Positions 46,251-57,267 of a stretch of DNA of 64,000 bases are shown here, piece by piece; the first letter of the stretch is position 1; every line of letters begins with the position of its first letter. The DNA lies in assembly GCA_017591395.1 (NCBI GenBank), contig WEDG01003967.1:123501-187500 (forward strand), in the 5' to 3' direction. The notes under the pieces are model-generated. The model saw nothing but the letters and a program-made list of their open reading frames with translations. It had not been told where the DNA came from and ran no database searches. Source of the DNA: Schistocephalus solidus (taxonomy: Eukaryota > Platyhelminthes > Cestoda > Diphyllobothriidea > Diphyllobothriidae). The translations under genes were made by a program, and so were the position numbers.

Positions 46251-46419
46251 TTCCAAGAACCAACCCTAACACAACTGTATGAGGGACTTCGTGCCTTGGC
46301 CAATGAAACCGACAACAGATTAACGCGAGTGATTGCTGAAGGCAATTTCAATGAGATCAGTGTCGCGTGTCAGAGTCTGGCGAATGCTATACTTCAAGTG
46401 ACGCGGATGGAAGGGGCCG
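46251..46419 (+). CDS. Polycystin-like exon, helical stalk
   Basis: Phase 0 in, matching 44155. The frame reads TQLYEGLRALANETDNRLTR, then EISVACQSLANAILQV, a helix-rich stretch as found between REJ and GPS. Donors fit at GCCG|gtgagt (46420) and TTTCA|gtatgt (46435), both phase 1. The next exon candidate does not accept phase 1, so the true 3' edge or a further exon is unresolved. Confidence 0.75.
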
Positions 46420-46435
46420 GTGAGTTGAATTTCAG

Positions 46436-47886
46436 TATGTCACTCAACAAGCCAGGGCTTTCCGGAAGACAGCTTAATAACTGACTTAAATACACGTGAT
46501 TCTGTACAGATGCCAATTCAATACGTATCTCCTTACTTCAAAACAACCTTTTACATTAAAAATGTGCCAACGCTTATCACAAACGCGAGGTCAACGAATG
46601 CTTTGCACTGGTAGTCGTAATCGGAGGAAGGCTATACCGAACAGTATTAGGTTAATTCCTCTGAAACTATTATTTTTAACTAACTTTCTGAACGATATAA
46701 CCTGATATGAGATTGCGCACTTTCAAGCCAATTCCTCCATGAAAGCGTTTGATTCGATATTTTTGATTTTCTGCGCTAATCCTATCTGCAAATAAGTAGT
46801 TTTCCATTTTTCCATTGGTTTTAAATTTAAGCATGCGGTTAATCATGGGTGAAGACTTTGCAGGACATCGCGTCTCCTTCAAACGTTGTCCTCTAAAACA
46901 ATCATTTTGCCGTTTCTGAAAGCGGTTGCAAATTCTTAAGCAAAAATTCATTTTAAATATTTTTTTGGTTTCTAAACTGTAGAGCAAAGTGGTTTTATCC
47001 AGCGTGTCTGCATAAAGAGGCTCTCTTGTGCTCATCGAATGTTTGGGTAGATGTTAGTCTGGTTACATGTGTTGTAATGAAATCAAGGTTGTTAACAGAA
47101 TGAAAGGACTATCGACAAAAATGGCCCATTTGTCGAACACAAAACTTGAAGAGGACGTAGTTGCCTCTAAAATGAGCGTCAATGTTGACTATGAGGAAAT
47201 TTCTTGTATAAAATTCAAGTTCAGTTATCTAGACCACTAAAATCAGCGAAATAATTAGTGTTATGATCCTGCCTCAAGACTTGATGGTCGGTGTCCACCA
47301 ACTTCATCGAAACCCCAAAGGAGAACTCAACAGCATGGGCGGATGAGTAGAAATCTATCGATATCTTATTACAGCGTATTTAAGCAAAAATAACGTACGA
47401 GTATAAACAAGGTTGGGCAGAAATTGGACCAATCCGATCGTGTCCTTGAGAGGTTAGCATCTCAAATCGCCTTCACTAATCCCTGTCGGCAGCTTGCGCG
47501 ATATCACCATGCGCACGGCCTATGGATGTCTCGATAGTGCAGCGTGGAAAGAGTCTTCAGGGCGTTGTGTGAGCGAATTGGTTGGGACGGCTCCTCCTTA
47601 CAATTCTAACAAGTGGAATGGTAGCTTTCGGCGTATGTGATTAGACTGAGTTCGTTGAATCATGTTCCAGTAAAAGCTACTGCGTACCTGGGGGTTTGCT
47701 ATCTGCCAACCAATTTCAGTAACTTACTCGTATAATATTGGTAATTATATTTGGTTGGAGGCTTAGCCAAAGACGAAAACTACTACATAAACGCATATTG
47801 AAGGGTATTTTTACAGACTGATGAATAATCAGAGAGATAAAACAGTGCAGATTGATGTCACGTAGCTGAAACCTTTTCACTCACAG
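46436..47886. other. Intron, nothing recognised
   Basis: No exon or repeat family recognised; ends with acceptor cttttcactcacag. Confidence 0.35.
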
Positions 47887-47961
47887 GTAGGACGCACGTT
47901 GACTGCGTCTTGCGACACAACTCTCATAAATTGCATGAAAGATTTATACAGTCTGGCGAAT
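47887..47961 (+). CDS. Candidate short polycystin exon
   Basis: Acceptor ttttcactcacag and donor GCGAAT|gtatgc bound 75 nt. Frame 0 gives VGRTLTASCDTTLINCMKDL, but the preceding exon ends in phase 1. The phase 1 reading is also open and ends in phase 1, which the next candidate does not accept. Kept as a low-confidence exon. Confidence 0.3.
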
Positions 47962-48029
47962 GTATGCATTCCAGATGATTCGATAAAGAAGGAAATAGGG
48001 CGATGCGATCAACCGAACGATGTTTTCAT

Positions 48030-48330
48030 TCTTCTGAGCTTTCGAACCCGTACAGGATTCCACCATCAGAGATAAAATGGCAAAAAAACGTGACATCGAA
48101 GCATCAATATCGACAGTTCGGAAGTTACCGCGCAGCGTGCTGTATGCAGGTGCTGGATCGATGCATCGATTAACTGTAGTTCTTATATGAGATCGAAATT
48201 AGCGGCTTCTGGGGCAAATGCTTAGTTTCATGGGTGTGAACTTAAACTCATGAGTTGTTGTGTAAGCATTGGCTGCCATTTGTGATAATTCATCGCTCCG
48301 TAGGGCGTGGTTCGACTGCATCCGTCAGCA
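48030..48330 (-). mobile_element. PLE 3' terminal fragment with degenerate hammerhead
   Basis: Parallels 40601-40880 (shared patterns accgcgcag..ctgt, gataattcatc.ctccgtag). On the minus strand, CTGATGG (48069-48063), stem II GAATCC-TGTAC-GGGTTC and GAAAGCTC (48043-48036) form a hammerhead-like fold in which invariant A9 is G. Confidence 0.58.
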
Positions 48331-49885
48331 CAACTCCCCCGTCTTACATCAACTATTTACCTCAGTCTTAATAGTTCTCTCTGCCTAAAAAATATTATCT
48401 CTTCCATAAGACCATAAGCGAACCAAAACGGCAACCAGATGTCTACGGCCTCTGATGAAACAAAGGAAGCACGAAAATCCTCTACCTAAATAGCCTTTTA
48501 AATGTTTACATTTCTTCATTTTTTGAATGAAAAATAATGAAGAACTGAAATGAAAATATTTTCTTCCTTTTTAGGCAACAAGGTAAGTATAATTAATGTT
48601 GAAATGTCAAAGTTTCCTTAAAATATTGCTCCTGCCTCAAATGCGAATTTCAGCCATTTTGAATTACATGCAGTTTAATTTCGGTATACTGTTTTGCTAT
48701 CAAAAAATAAAACTTTCTTTGTTAAAGTAGGGGCCCAATAACTGGAGCTTTCCATTGCAGCAGATTTCATGTTAAAAATAAAGGATTAACATTCAGTGCG
48801 ACAAGGCCTAGCAAAAATCACCTGGTTATAAAAGTTCAGCCCATGTTGTCAACTTCCTGACCTAGCGTGCGGAGCATTAGAGAAAACTTAAAATATGCTT
48901 TCGGTGGGAAAGCAGTACAACAGGGGTTCATAATACCCAGTAACACTGTGCAACTCCACCATGTTTCTTTCGTGGCAGGGTGATGGCTTTTTATCCGCAC
49001 GTCCCACCGACTAGCCGTGAAATTTCGTTAACTAAAAAGCTGATTACTTGGACAGTAGGCATTTTTCATTCATTTTCGATCGGGTGTTTACGTCTAAGCA
49101 GGTGTTTTAGAAAGTGTGCATAAAGCATCCTTACTTACAATGTCTAATTTTTATTAAAATTCTATATTTCTCAAATTTTCTAATAAATTTAAAGGCTCCT
49201 TTGGTGATAGAACAGTTTCTCAATCTTCACATAATTTTGACTAATTGTAACACCGTACTCACAAGGGGAAAATTTTCAGATTAAAAGCACAAACACCATC
49301 CAGCTGAGAACAATCGTGTCTGACCTTAAAGTATCAAGAAAATTCCATTTAACGCTCACAACATTTTATAATGAAAAGGGAACAAGTCGTATGTTCAAGA
49401 AGCAACCTTAATAATTACTGCTGCCTGAATGAGCCTTCTACGATCTCAAAATACCCTTTAAATTGTGCATTTTTTTAATGAAAAGATAACTTCTATGCAA
49501 ATAGAACGTTTAAAGAGGACGCAATATCCCACAAAAGGATTATAAGGAGGAATTTTCACATACCGGCTATCCGTAAAATATTCCTGACTTTATACGGATA
49601 TAAAAACTCTGTGATTAAATGCACACTAAATTCATGCACAGTCTTTCAAGAAAGCGGTTTTTCCCACGTAACTGGAAGGATACGTTTTCGAAAGTAAAAC
49701 GGCCCTGCCATGAAGGAAATCTTGCGAGATTATGCTGTATGCTACTCAGCACTGCACCTTAAGTACGCTATTTAAACTCAAATCATATTTTATATTTCAG
49801 TTATTGTTTCGTGAGCTGGACCACTCGTTGCAGATTTTATGCGGGTTTATGCCCTTTCAGATCTGTTTTATATCATTCACTTTAG
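48331..49885. other. AT-rich intron
   Basis: No supported feature. It ends in acceptor tatcattcactttag at 49885. Confidence 0.4.
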
Positions 49886-49930
49886 AATGAGCTAACCAAC
49901 TCAACGGAGGCTAGAATAATAAAAGGGAAG
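49886..49930 (+). CDS. Candidate 45-nt microexon of the polycystin gene
   Basis: Acceptor tcattcactttag and donor GGGAAG|gtgagt bound 15 codons (NELTNSTEARIIKGK), phase 0 to 0, which feeds the phase 0 exon at 53200. The other two phases meet a stop. The upstream link is unresolved. Confidence 0.42.
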
Positions 49931-52900
49931 GTGAGTGCTTTTTCGAGCGCCATTTCAATTTTATGCGTTTTCAATCGTTCATGCAGGGGTTGTGTAACCA
50001 TTTTCACGTTACATTTTATTTCACTCCCTTCCTGGTAAGGATTATTCGTATGGCCCCCTGCACATAACACTAGAATAGGAACGTCCCGCCCGAGTAAAAA
50101 GTTGGCTTCGAGGATAATTCCAGGAACTGTAAATACTCTCGTCACCAAACCCTAACACTATGTCTCGCATCAACTTATACCGTAGCTCTAGCCTTAACAA
50201 TAACGCCGGAGGGGAGGGATCGGACGCAGGTGACCGGCGTGGCGTGAGATACGCATATGCATGCCACTACACCTTTCGTGTACCGTTTGTTATTAAGTGG
50301 ACATCCCCAATAATGCCTGCCGTGTCCTGATCGGGCCCTGAGATGATCCACCGCCTCTACCGCATGACTTGTTGTAGAGGGAAGGTTAAACACATCACCA
50401 TCGTCATCAATATCAGAACCAAATCCTTATCATAATGGCCGCCCTTATCACCAAAAAATGACTGTCACCTAAAAAGCGTGCAGTCTGGATAGTTTAGGAA
50501 AACGTGAAGGTACAAACGGATACTTAAAACGTGCCTGATCCGTTGAAGCGTTTTCTTTAAAGCTGTGGTTCTGTGTATCCACACACAAAAACCATTCCTT
50601 CCACTAGAAAAACTGACTGGTTCAGACAGTGGCTGGGAACTGGGAATGGGAATAGAGAGTGGGGTCGACGGCTCAAAGAATTTTCCTCACTTGAAGCTGC
50701 CACAGTGTGCTAAACACCGTACCTTGGAAGGCTACCAAATGACGGGATAAATCAAACCCTTTGGTCAGCCTAGTATGTGTACGTTTGTGCGGAGTGGCTG
50801 ACTGGTTGACTGAGAGTCAGGTTGCCATAGTTCCTTCTTAATGTCGCCTCTATGGTACTCCTACTCAATGAAATCAGATTCAGTTGTAGCGGCATGCTTA
50901 GGAGCGGCTCCGGCCGCGCCAGCCACTTGTGCGCTCTCCCACCTCCGGTCTTAATGACTTGGCCATGACACCGGGTCTACAGCGAGGAGGAGGGACCGTG
51001 GTAGATACATCGCAAGTCTACTCTCGCTTCAAACTAATCCACGTCAAAGTCACCGTCCCTGTGCCCATCCTGGTGTTGTGCACACGGTAGACATCCTCAA
51101 AGACAACGGTCGAGATGTCATCGTCGTCGTCGCATGGTTTGGTGCAAAGACAGGTGCTTGGTGCATGAAGACAACCCGGGGCAGCCGGAACACCACGCGC
51201 CAATCAGGCAGTCAAAGTGACTGTACTTTTTTGGGTACCACACGTATGCAGGAGAGTCTCAACAGAGAAGGCCCTCCTCACGGTTATGTGTAGCCACAGG
51301 TGTTGCGATATGTGTCGGAGTGGGATGGGAGGCTGACACAAATTCCCAATGTTTGACAAAATGAAGGTCACCAAATCAGAATTCAGAGCAGATGGATTAA
51401 AAGGAAGAGCATACAAGGAAGCTTTGTAACCAGTTATCGCAAGCTGTGCGTCAGTATCCGCTGTTGAGATTCTTAATCCTCAACGCGTATGGGTACCTTT
51501 GTCACCTGCAGCCAATCGGCGAACGAGGCAGCATCGATTGACTTGGAGCTCTCGCGAGCTAATTCCAAGTCTCATGTGGTGATCTCAGGCTCCAACTTAC
51601 AAGGAGCGTGAGGCGGACAGGAAGGGCAGTGGTGATCTCAGGAGCGGACTGCCACACATTCCTCAACTTTACTCCTAGCAGACCATAAAGCAATAACAGA
51701 CATATTTTCCGGCTGGTGCAACTTTGATGTATGTAGTACACCATGACCCTCGTGAAATATTAACTGACATTTTCGTTCATTAATTGAATCGAAAAGGTCA
51801 CTGAAATGCGATTGGAATACTGGTTGGATTGATGTACAATCTCGTGCAAAGTAGGATGCTGAACTTGAGTGTACGTCTTTGCGGACACCTGCATAAATCA
51901 AATCCATGATGGTCTTGCCATTGATGTAATTTGTGTTTTTTCACCTTTTTCGAGGTCTGCATATACTCGAGCATACATCCTAGCGAATCGCCACGAACAT
52001 TTCATTGGGTACCTCCAAATGTGATAAAGTACTTATTTTTAACTTTTGTACTCGAACCATGCAAGTAGTATCTTTTTTTTTCCCAATTTCCTATTCACAA
52101 CCTGCATTTCCCAGCTGCACACGGTGACTTTTCCCTAAGACAAACTTCGATATCTCTTTTTGTTTCTTTGAAAAAGTCCTCAGCTTATCATAATTACTGC
52201 AATAAGCAGGCACTTTGAAATTAACATTGTTGAATCGGTAGATATTAGAACAAGCGAAAATGAATGCTTAGGTTGCAAAAGATTGCTTAGTGCATGAGTC
52301 ATTGTTAAATAAAAAATTGTGCAGAAAAAAGATTCTGTCAAGGGTTCACGAGCTTTATTGAGTACGTTGCATGTAGGAACGAAGAAGTCTGAAACCTATG
52401 AAAGGGATAAAAAATTAAAATGTGCAGCTAAACATTTTCGCGATCTCATTCGGCTAAATGCCTTCCAAGACACTAGCTGTTAAAATAAAAATGCGCTAAC
52501 CCCTCTGCCCGAAAGCGTACTTCGACACCCTGCATAGACCCAATAGCCAGTGTTCTGCACTTATTTTGGCAGAGTTCAGTAGGATATTATATTTGAGTCG
52601 TTGCTTTTAATGTCTCCTGTTCCAATCTCCTCTACGGACACCGCAATCGTGGGCTAAATTGCTACCAATTCTCATAATATTTGTTGTCATTTTTACATCT
52701 TCAGATATTCCTTGTTAAGAAAATGTCAGCATAGTGGGACTCTAACCCACTCTATCCTGCCGCCACTGGACTACATTAAAGGATTTTAATGCTCTTTCTC
52801 AAAGATGTTCGGATATATTGGATATAATTTGGACTTTAACCGTGTTCGAAATTCACCGTCGCAAATAGTAAAAGTGAGCTAAAAGGAAAGTTATTCGTTC

Positions 52901-53199
52901 CGCTAACCCAAATAGATAATTCTCCATGGTTTCAGTTTAGGTGATACCTCTAATTTAATTATTCCACTGCACAATCAGGGGAGAAATTGACCAGTGTAAT
53001 AACTATTCCTGTAATCGAATTTACCCTCCCAAGCGTAGAAGCCGAAGGTCATTACTTCTTCAAAACAATCCGCTCTATAGTGCATCGATGTCAGCAACCC
53101 TAATGGCAGAGTTTCGTAATAAATGTTCTTCTCGATTTAAGTACAATCACGAGCCCGTTCTTACCAGAGGCTCTGAATCTTTTTTTGTTTGCCTTCAAG
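49931..53199. other. Intron with complex repeat copies
   Basis: 50200-50400 and 50575-51300 belong to the complex repeat family. A degenerate tRNA-like patch (T-arm like GTGGG/CCCAC) lies at about 52733-52775 on the minus strand. The rest is unassigned. Confidence 0.45.
50575..51300. repeat. Complex repeat family copy
   Basis: Contains gagtggctgactgg, gagagtcaggttgcc, gcaagtctactctcgcttca, accgtccctg and acatcctcaaagacaacggt, in the same order as modules at 20000-20380. Confidence 0.65.
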
Positions 53200-53450
53200 G
53201 TACTACGGCAGCTTTCCGAAGCTGCAACCGCCTTCGACCCAATGGGCGTCTCTTCTCTGCTGGAGGCTACCTCCAACCTGGTCTTAGTCACTCAAAACAG
53301 TCGGGATTTGCCACGTGAGGGACAGAATCGAATTGCTAACTACTTCGACAAATTGCTGACCACATAGTGGAATATGCTCAATATATGCCCCCGGAAGATG
53401 CCAGGAATATGGGTCAGAAGGCCTTAAGAAGTGCGTTCAGCCTTCTGGAG
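53200..53450 (+). CDS. Polycystin-like exon, helical stalk, with a frame break and GC donor
   Basis: Acceptor gtttgccttcaag|GTA (phase 0). Frame one reads VLRQLSEAATAFDPMGVSSL, NRIANYFDKLLTT. At about 53362 a single missing base switches to IVEYAQYMPPEDARNMGQKA, LRSAFSLLE. The exon ends CTGGAG|gcaagt, a good GC-AG type donor, phase 0, matching the exon at 57177. No intron can sit at the break, so it is an assembly indel or a real frameshift. Confidence 0.75.
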
Positions 53451-53899
53451 GCAAGTATTTGCAGCATAAAATGCAGCGATTTTCGGCTATATGCTCACTC
53501 TTCTATTTGTTGCTACTATCGACAGAGATCAGTTCCCTGAGGAAAGACAGTTTGATACCATTGCAAACCCTAAGATTCCCTCGGAAGGACGAAACTTTGA
53601 CCGGCCTTGATTTCCATGAGTTCCAGAGCTCAAAATATCGTTCTAAAAATTTCAGAAATTTTGACAAGTGCAAGAATGAGGAAAAGACATGATGCTCAAC
53701 CACAAACCCGAACTCTGCTATGGGATGCTGAGGCAGTTGTCCTTAGCACATAAAGTATGGATATAACTGTCCGTCTAAACAATGTCTCTCAAAAGTCATT
53801 TATATCTGTTATTTGGGTTTTTTAAACTATAAGCCTTTTCGCCTCTGTTTTTGTTATCTTAGAATTATTAAGATGTATGTACTAGAAAGCACAGGCAGA

Positions 53900-54160
53900 A
53901 CGCTGATCGGCTCAAATGAAACCCTCGCAGCTTTGTCGTGTAGTGGCATCAGATCTGCGAAACCCGTGTGTCTGAGCAATTAGCTAGGACGCGTGTTATC
54001 AGTGCAGTTAACTATGTCCCTACGTGTGCAAGTACTACTAGCCGCCTGTTGGCATGTTATGGATATTGTAGGGTTATACCGCCATGGCTGCCGGACTTCG
54101 GTCTAAATACTGCAACCAACTTTCGGATTGAGTCTTTGAAGCTTGATTCTGGCTGATTTA
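53900..54160. repeat. Foldback-family relatives
   Basis: Divergent strings (aaaccctcgcagctttgtcg, tgcgaaacccgtgtgtctga, caattagctag) match the inverted ends of the 44354-44463 family; borders unclear. Confidence 0.45.
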
Positions 54161-54227
54161 CTCCAAATTAGTGGGTACTTTCCAAAGAGATTAAAAATAA
54201 AACAATATCAAAATCGGAGTTATTTCA

Positions 54228-54228
54228 C

Positions 54229-54263
<35 letters not shown>
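54228..54263. repeat. (TA)n microsatellite
   Basis: Directly abuts the 5' truncation point of the PLE that follows. Confidence 0.95.
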
Positions 54264-54266
<3 letters not shown>

Positions 54267-54940
54267 TGGCGGAACACTGCGCAGACTCTGGACACACGTT
54301 TGCCTTCCAGAATTGCGAAATTCTAGGTCGGATAATTGACCGTGTGTCAAGAGAAACCATCGAAGCCTGACACACGAGAGCAACCTCCATCAATTGTTGT
54401 GTGACGCTTCCTCAAGGCCTACCAAGCCCTCCGGACACAGCTCAATGAACAAAAGAGCCAACGTAAACATGGGCCTAACGTGCATCCGAACATTGGTGAG
54501 TCCATGGCGGACACGCACGCAATCGCAACACAACCCAGCCCCGATGAAGGAGCAGTTATCGCCTTGGCCAGCTCAAATACTTATCCGGCGGGTGAGAATA
54601 CACACGGAGGTGCGATTGCAACCAAGAATAAAAGCCTTGGATGGCAGCTTCGGTCGATGGGGGTACTGATTACTACTGCCAACTTGCGAACGCCGGCCCC
54701 CGACCAGATTGAGAACAAGCCATCACCCGCCCTCCCCCCGTCCACCACGGACCCGGTGTACAGGCAAAGGATGATCGCCAAGGGTGAAACACCACCCTCC
54801 TCATCAAGCAGCATTGTGACTGAGGATTTCCACCTCCAACCCGGCCCCTCCTCCACGCTTATTCGAAAACCGAAGTTATCCCGTATTATCCGTAATGTTA
54901 CCACCTATAAATACTGTGAGGCGCGGTACAATACTTATCT
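54264..54940 (+). mobile_element. PLE unit 1: C-terminal GIY-YIG end and 3' region
   Basis: Begins inside the ORF at VAEHCADSGHTFAFQNCEIL, then GRIIDRVSRETIEA, an in-frame TGA where relatives have Trp, and HTRATSINCCVTLPQG. This is the conserved tail of the GIY-YIG domain. The 3' region keeps a long open stretch (54480-54950, with MADTHAIATQPSPDEGAVIA). A TATA box is at 54905-54913. The unit runs without a gap into a second unit. Confidence 0.82.
54905..54913 (+). promoter_or_regulatory. TATA box at PLE unit junction
   Basis: CTATAAATA about 28 nt upstream of the hammerhead-like motif, as in the copies at 2288 and 40115. Confidence 0.5.
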
Positions 54941-54974
54941 CCGACGATGAAATCTTGTTTGACTTTGAAACGTC
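54941..54974 (+). ncRNA. Hammerhead-like motif at the junction of tandem PLE units
   Basis: CCGACGA stands where CTGACGA is expected (U4 changed to C). Stem II is GAAATC-TTGTTT-GACTTT with one mismatch, followed by GAAACGTC. Stem III is the self-complementary ACGT. Probably impaired by the U4 change. Confidence 0.55.
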
Positions 54975-55571
54975 AGGACAATATAACTATGGTTCCTTTG
55001 ATCGCCTCTTATTCTTATTTATTTCTGGGAACGCGCATCTTCGCTTCTAGTAGCAATATTTTCGGGCGTGAAGCGCTTGAGTCAGCACGAATTTGGGAAA
55101 TATTTGCCCTTCGTCTGTCTTCAACGTACGCACAAATTCAATTCCTCCACAGATGCCTTGAAAATCACGTGCTTCCGAAAAGCTTGTCTTACAAGCCACC
55201 GGTGAACACAAGTCTGGCGAAACGGTGGGTGACACAACATAGCAGACGAATGATTCGGGTGCTCCTCCAAGACTGGCATCTTTGACTGCGCAAATACAAT
55301 GGGGTTTTGAGACAAGCGGTTACACAGTGCGTTGAACTAATCGGCGAGGACGGAGTCAGGCTGCTGCAGCAGGTGATTGATAAACGGGCCAGAGACCTAA
55401 GAGCAACGAGAGATGCGGAGCTGGCGGAGCTGGTGGATAAGCTTCAAAATATAACCCATTCATCTCAAGAATAGAACGAAGTTCTGGTGCACAATATGTC
55501 ATCGAAACAGCTTTCGCCGGCAAAATTGAATGTGCTGAGTCAAAAAGCTTGCTTTAACATCGCAGATGCTG

Positions 55572-55575
<4 letters not shown>
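54975..55575 (+). mobile_element. PLE unit 2: N-terminal part of the ORF, truncated
   Basis: One continuous frame with in-frame stops at 55283-55285 and 55472-55474. It reads ESARIWEIFALRLSSTYAQI, QFLHRCLENHVLPKSL, GVRLLQQVIDKRARDLRATR and SSKQLSPAKLNVLSQKACFN, ending at IADAD directly against (TA)n. The SSKQL.P..LNVLS..ACFN.ADAD string is the conserved N-terminal PLE segment before the RT core. Confidence 0.82.

Positions 55576-55638
<63 letters not shown>
55574..55638. repeat. (TA)n microsatellite
   Basis: Replaces the rest of PLE unit 2 and runs straight into the 354-bp satellite. Confidence 0.95.
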
Positions 55639-55642
<4 letters not shown>

Positions 55643-56800
55643 AAGACGTTATACCGTACTTCCGACATAGATACTAGCTAAAAGCCCAGACACGTGTTTC
55701 GCCGATGTTTCTGCTGCTGTGTGACACAGCAACGAGGGGTTCGGCTCCCTCAGTGGGTCCCCCAGCGTTCTCTATGCGGTTTCTGGTATATGGACTCCAG
55801 AGAATAATCGGGTAAATAATTTCTGAAATTATTAAGTGCAGGACATGGAGTCAGGTGCTTCGGACATGACTTTTTAGGGTCAGACCCGAAATTTCAATGA
55901 ACATTTGGGTCGAAGACAATCAACCACTGTGGAATAACCACGTAATGCCCATTCTACAAACAAGTAGTACTACAAGTAGTATGAATCTTATATGGCAAAG
56001 ACGTTATACTGTACTTCCGACATAGATACTAGCTAAAAGCCCAGACACGTGTTTCGCCGATGTTTCTGCTGCTGTGTGACACAGCAACGAGGGGTTCGGC
56101 TCCTCAGTGGGTCCCCCAGCGTTCTCTATGCGGTTTCTGGTATATGGACTCCAGAGAATAATCGGGTAAATAATTTCTGAAATTATTAAGTGCAGGACAT
56201 GGAGTCAGGTGCTTCGGACATGACTTTTTAGGGTCAGACCCGAAATTTCAATGAACATTTGGGTCGAAGACAATCAACCACTGTGGAATAACCACGTAAT
56301 GCCCATTCTACAAACAAGTAGTACTACAAGTAGTATGAATCTTATATGGCAAAGACGTTATACCGTACTTCCGACATAGATACTAGCTAAAAGCCCAGAC
56401 ACGTGTTTCGCCGATGTTTCTGCTGCTGTGTGACACAGCAACGAGGGGTTCGGCTCTCAGTGGGTCCCCCAGCGTTCTCTATGCGGTTTCTGGTATATGG
56501 ACTCCAGAGAATAATCGGGTAAATAATTTCTGAAATTATTAAGTGCAGGACATGGAGTCAGGTGCTTCGGACATGACTTTTTAGGGTCAGACCCGAAATT
56601 TCAATGAACATTTGGGTCGAAGACAATCAACCACTGTGGAATAACCACGTAATGCCCATTCTACAAACAAGTAGTACTACAAGTAGTATGAATCTTATAT
56701 GGCAAAGACGTTATACCGTACTTCCGACATAGATACTAGCTAAAAGCCCAGACACGTGTTTCGCCGATGTTTCTGCTGCTGTGTGACACAGCAACGAGGG
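55636..56800. repeat. Tandem satellite, about 354-bp unit, 3.3 copies
   Basis: Copies start at 55636, 55991, 56345 and 56698 (partial). Spacings are 355, 354 and 353. The copies are nearly identical. The spacing change comes from one run that loses a C per copy (ctccctcag, ctcctcag, ctctcag). Each unit holds an inverted repeat TGCTGTGT-G-ACACAGCA and the left part of the foldback family (ATAGATACTAGCTAAAAGCC, GACACGTGTTTCGCCG). Confidence 0.95.
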
Positions 56801-57176
56801 GGAAAATTTAGTTGCATAAATATACGTTTAAAGAGAATTATTTAGTATTCTACGCGTACAAAAACATTACTGTATATTATCGTTCCTACTTATACCTCTC
56901 TACTACTGTCTGAATTGCAATTCATTGGTGTTTAGTTTGTTAACGTGAGCTTTGACGTACAAACACCCTTCAGCTGCGATGCTTTTCGCAATGGCTTACT
57001 TCTTCTTAAGGCTGAAATTTGTCATTTTTCTCACCTGAAGTCCCCTTTTCCAGCATGATGGTGTGTTCTTTTGGCTCTACCTTATCCTCTAACAATTTTG
57101 TTTGTCATTTTTTTGGACTGATTTGTAAAAAACTGTTTATTTTGAGCTCGCAATTTTTGTTATTATTTCATTGTAG

Positions 57177-57267
57177 GGTGCCAATAGTCAGTTTGACTCA
57201 CCTGTACCATTTGATATTGTAACCGACTTCAAAGACATGGATTACGACACAGACATTGATTCAGAAG
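57177..57267 (+). CDS. Polycystin-like exon, acidic stalk
   Basis: Acceptor ttatttcattgtag|GGT (phase 0) and donor TCAGAAG|gtgcgt (phase 1). The frame reads GANSQFDSPVPFDIVTDF, then the acidic KDMDYDTDIDSE. Phases match both neighbours. Confidence 0.75.

Noticed and set aside
49801..49844. Possible exon followed by a 41-nt mini-intron (gtttat...ctttag)
   Set aside because: Every phase leads to a stop when joined to the following microexon.
54143..54263. Coding-looking frame through the (TA)n tract (repeated Tyr-Ile)
   Set aside because: The frame is open only because TATATA encodes Tyr-Ile; it is a microsatellite.
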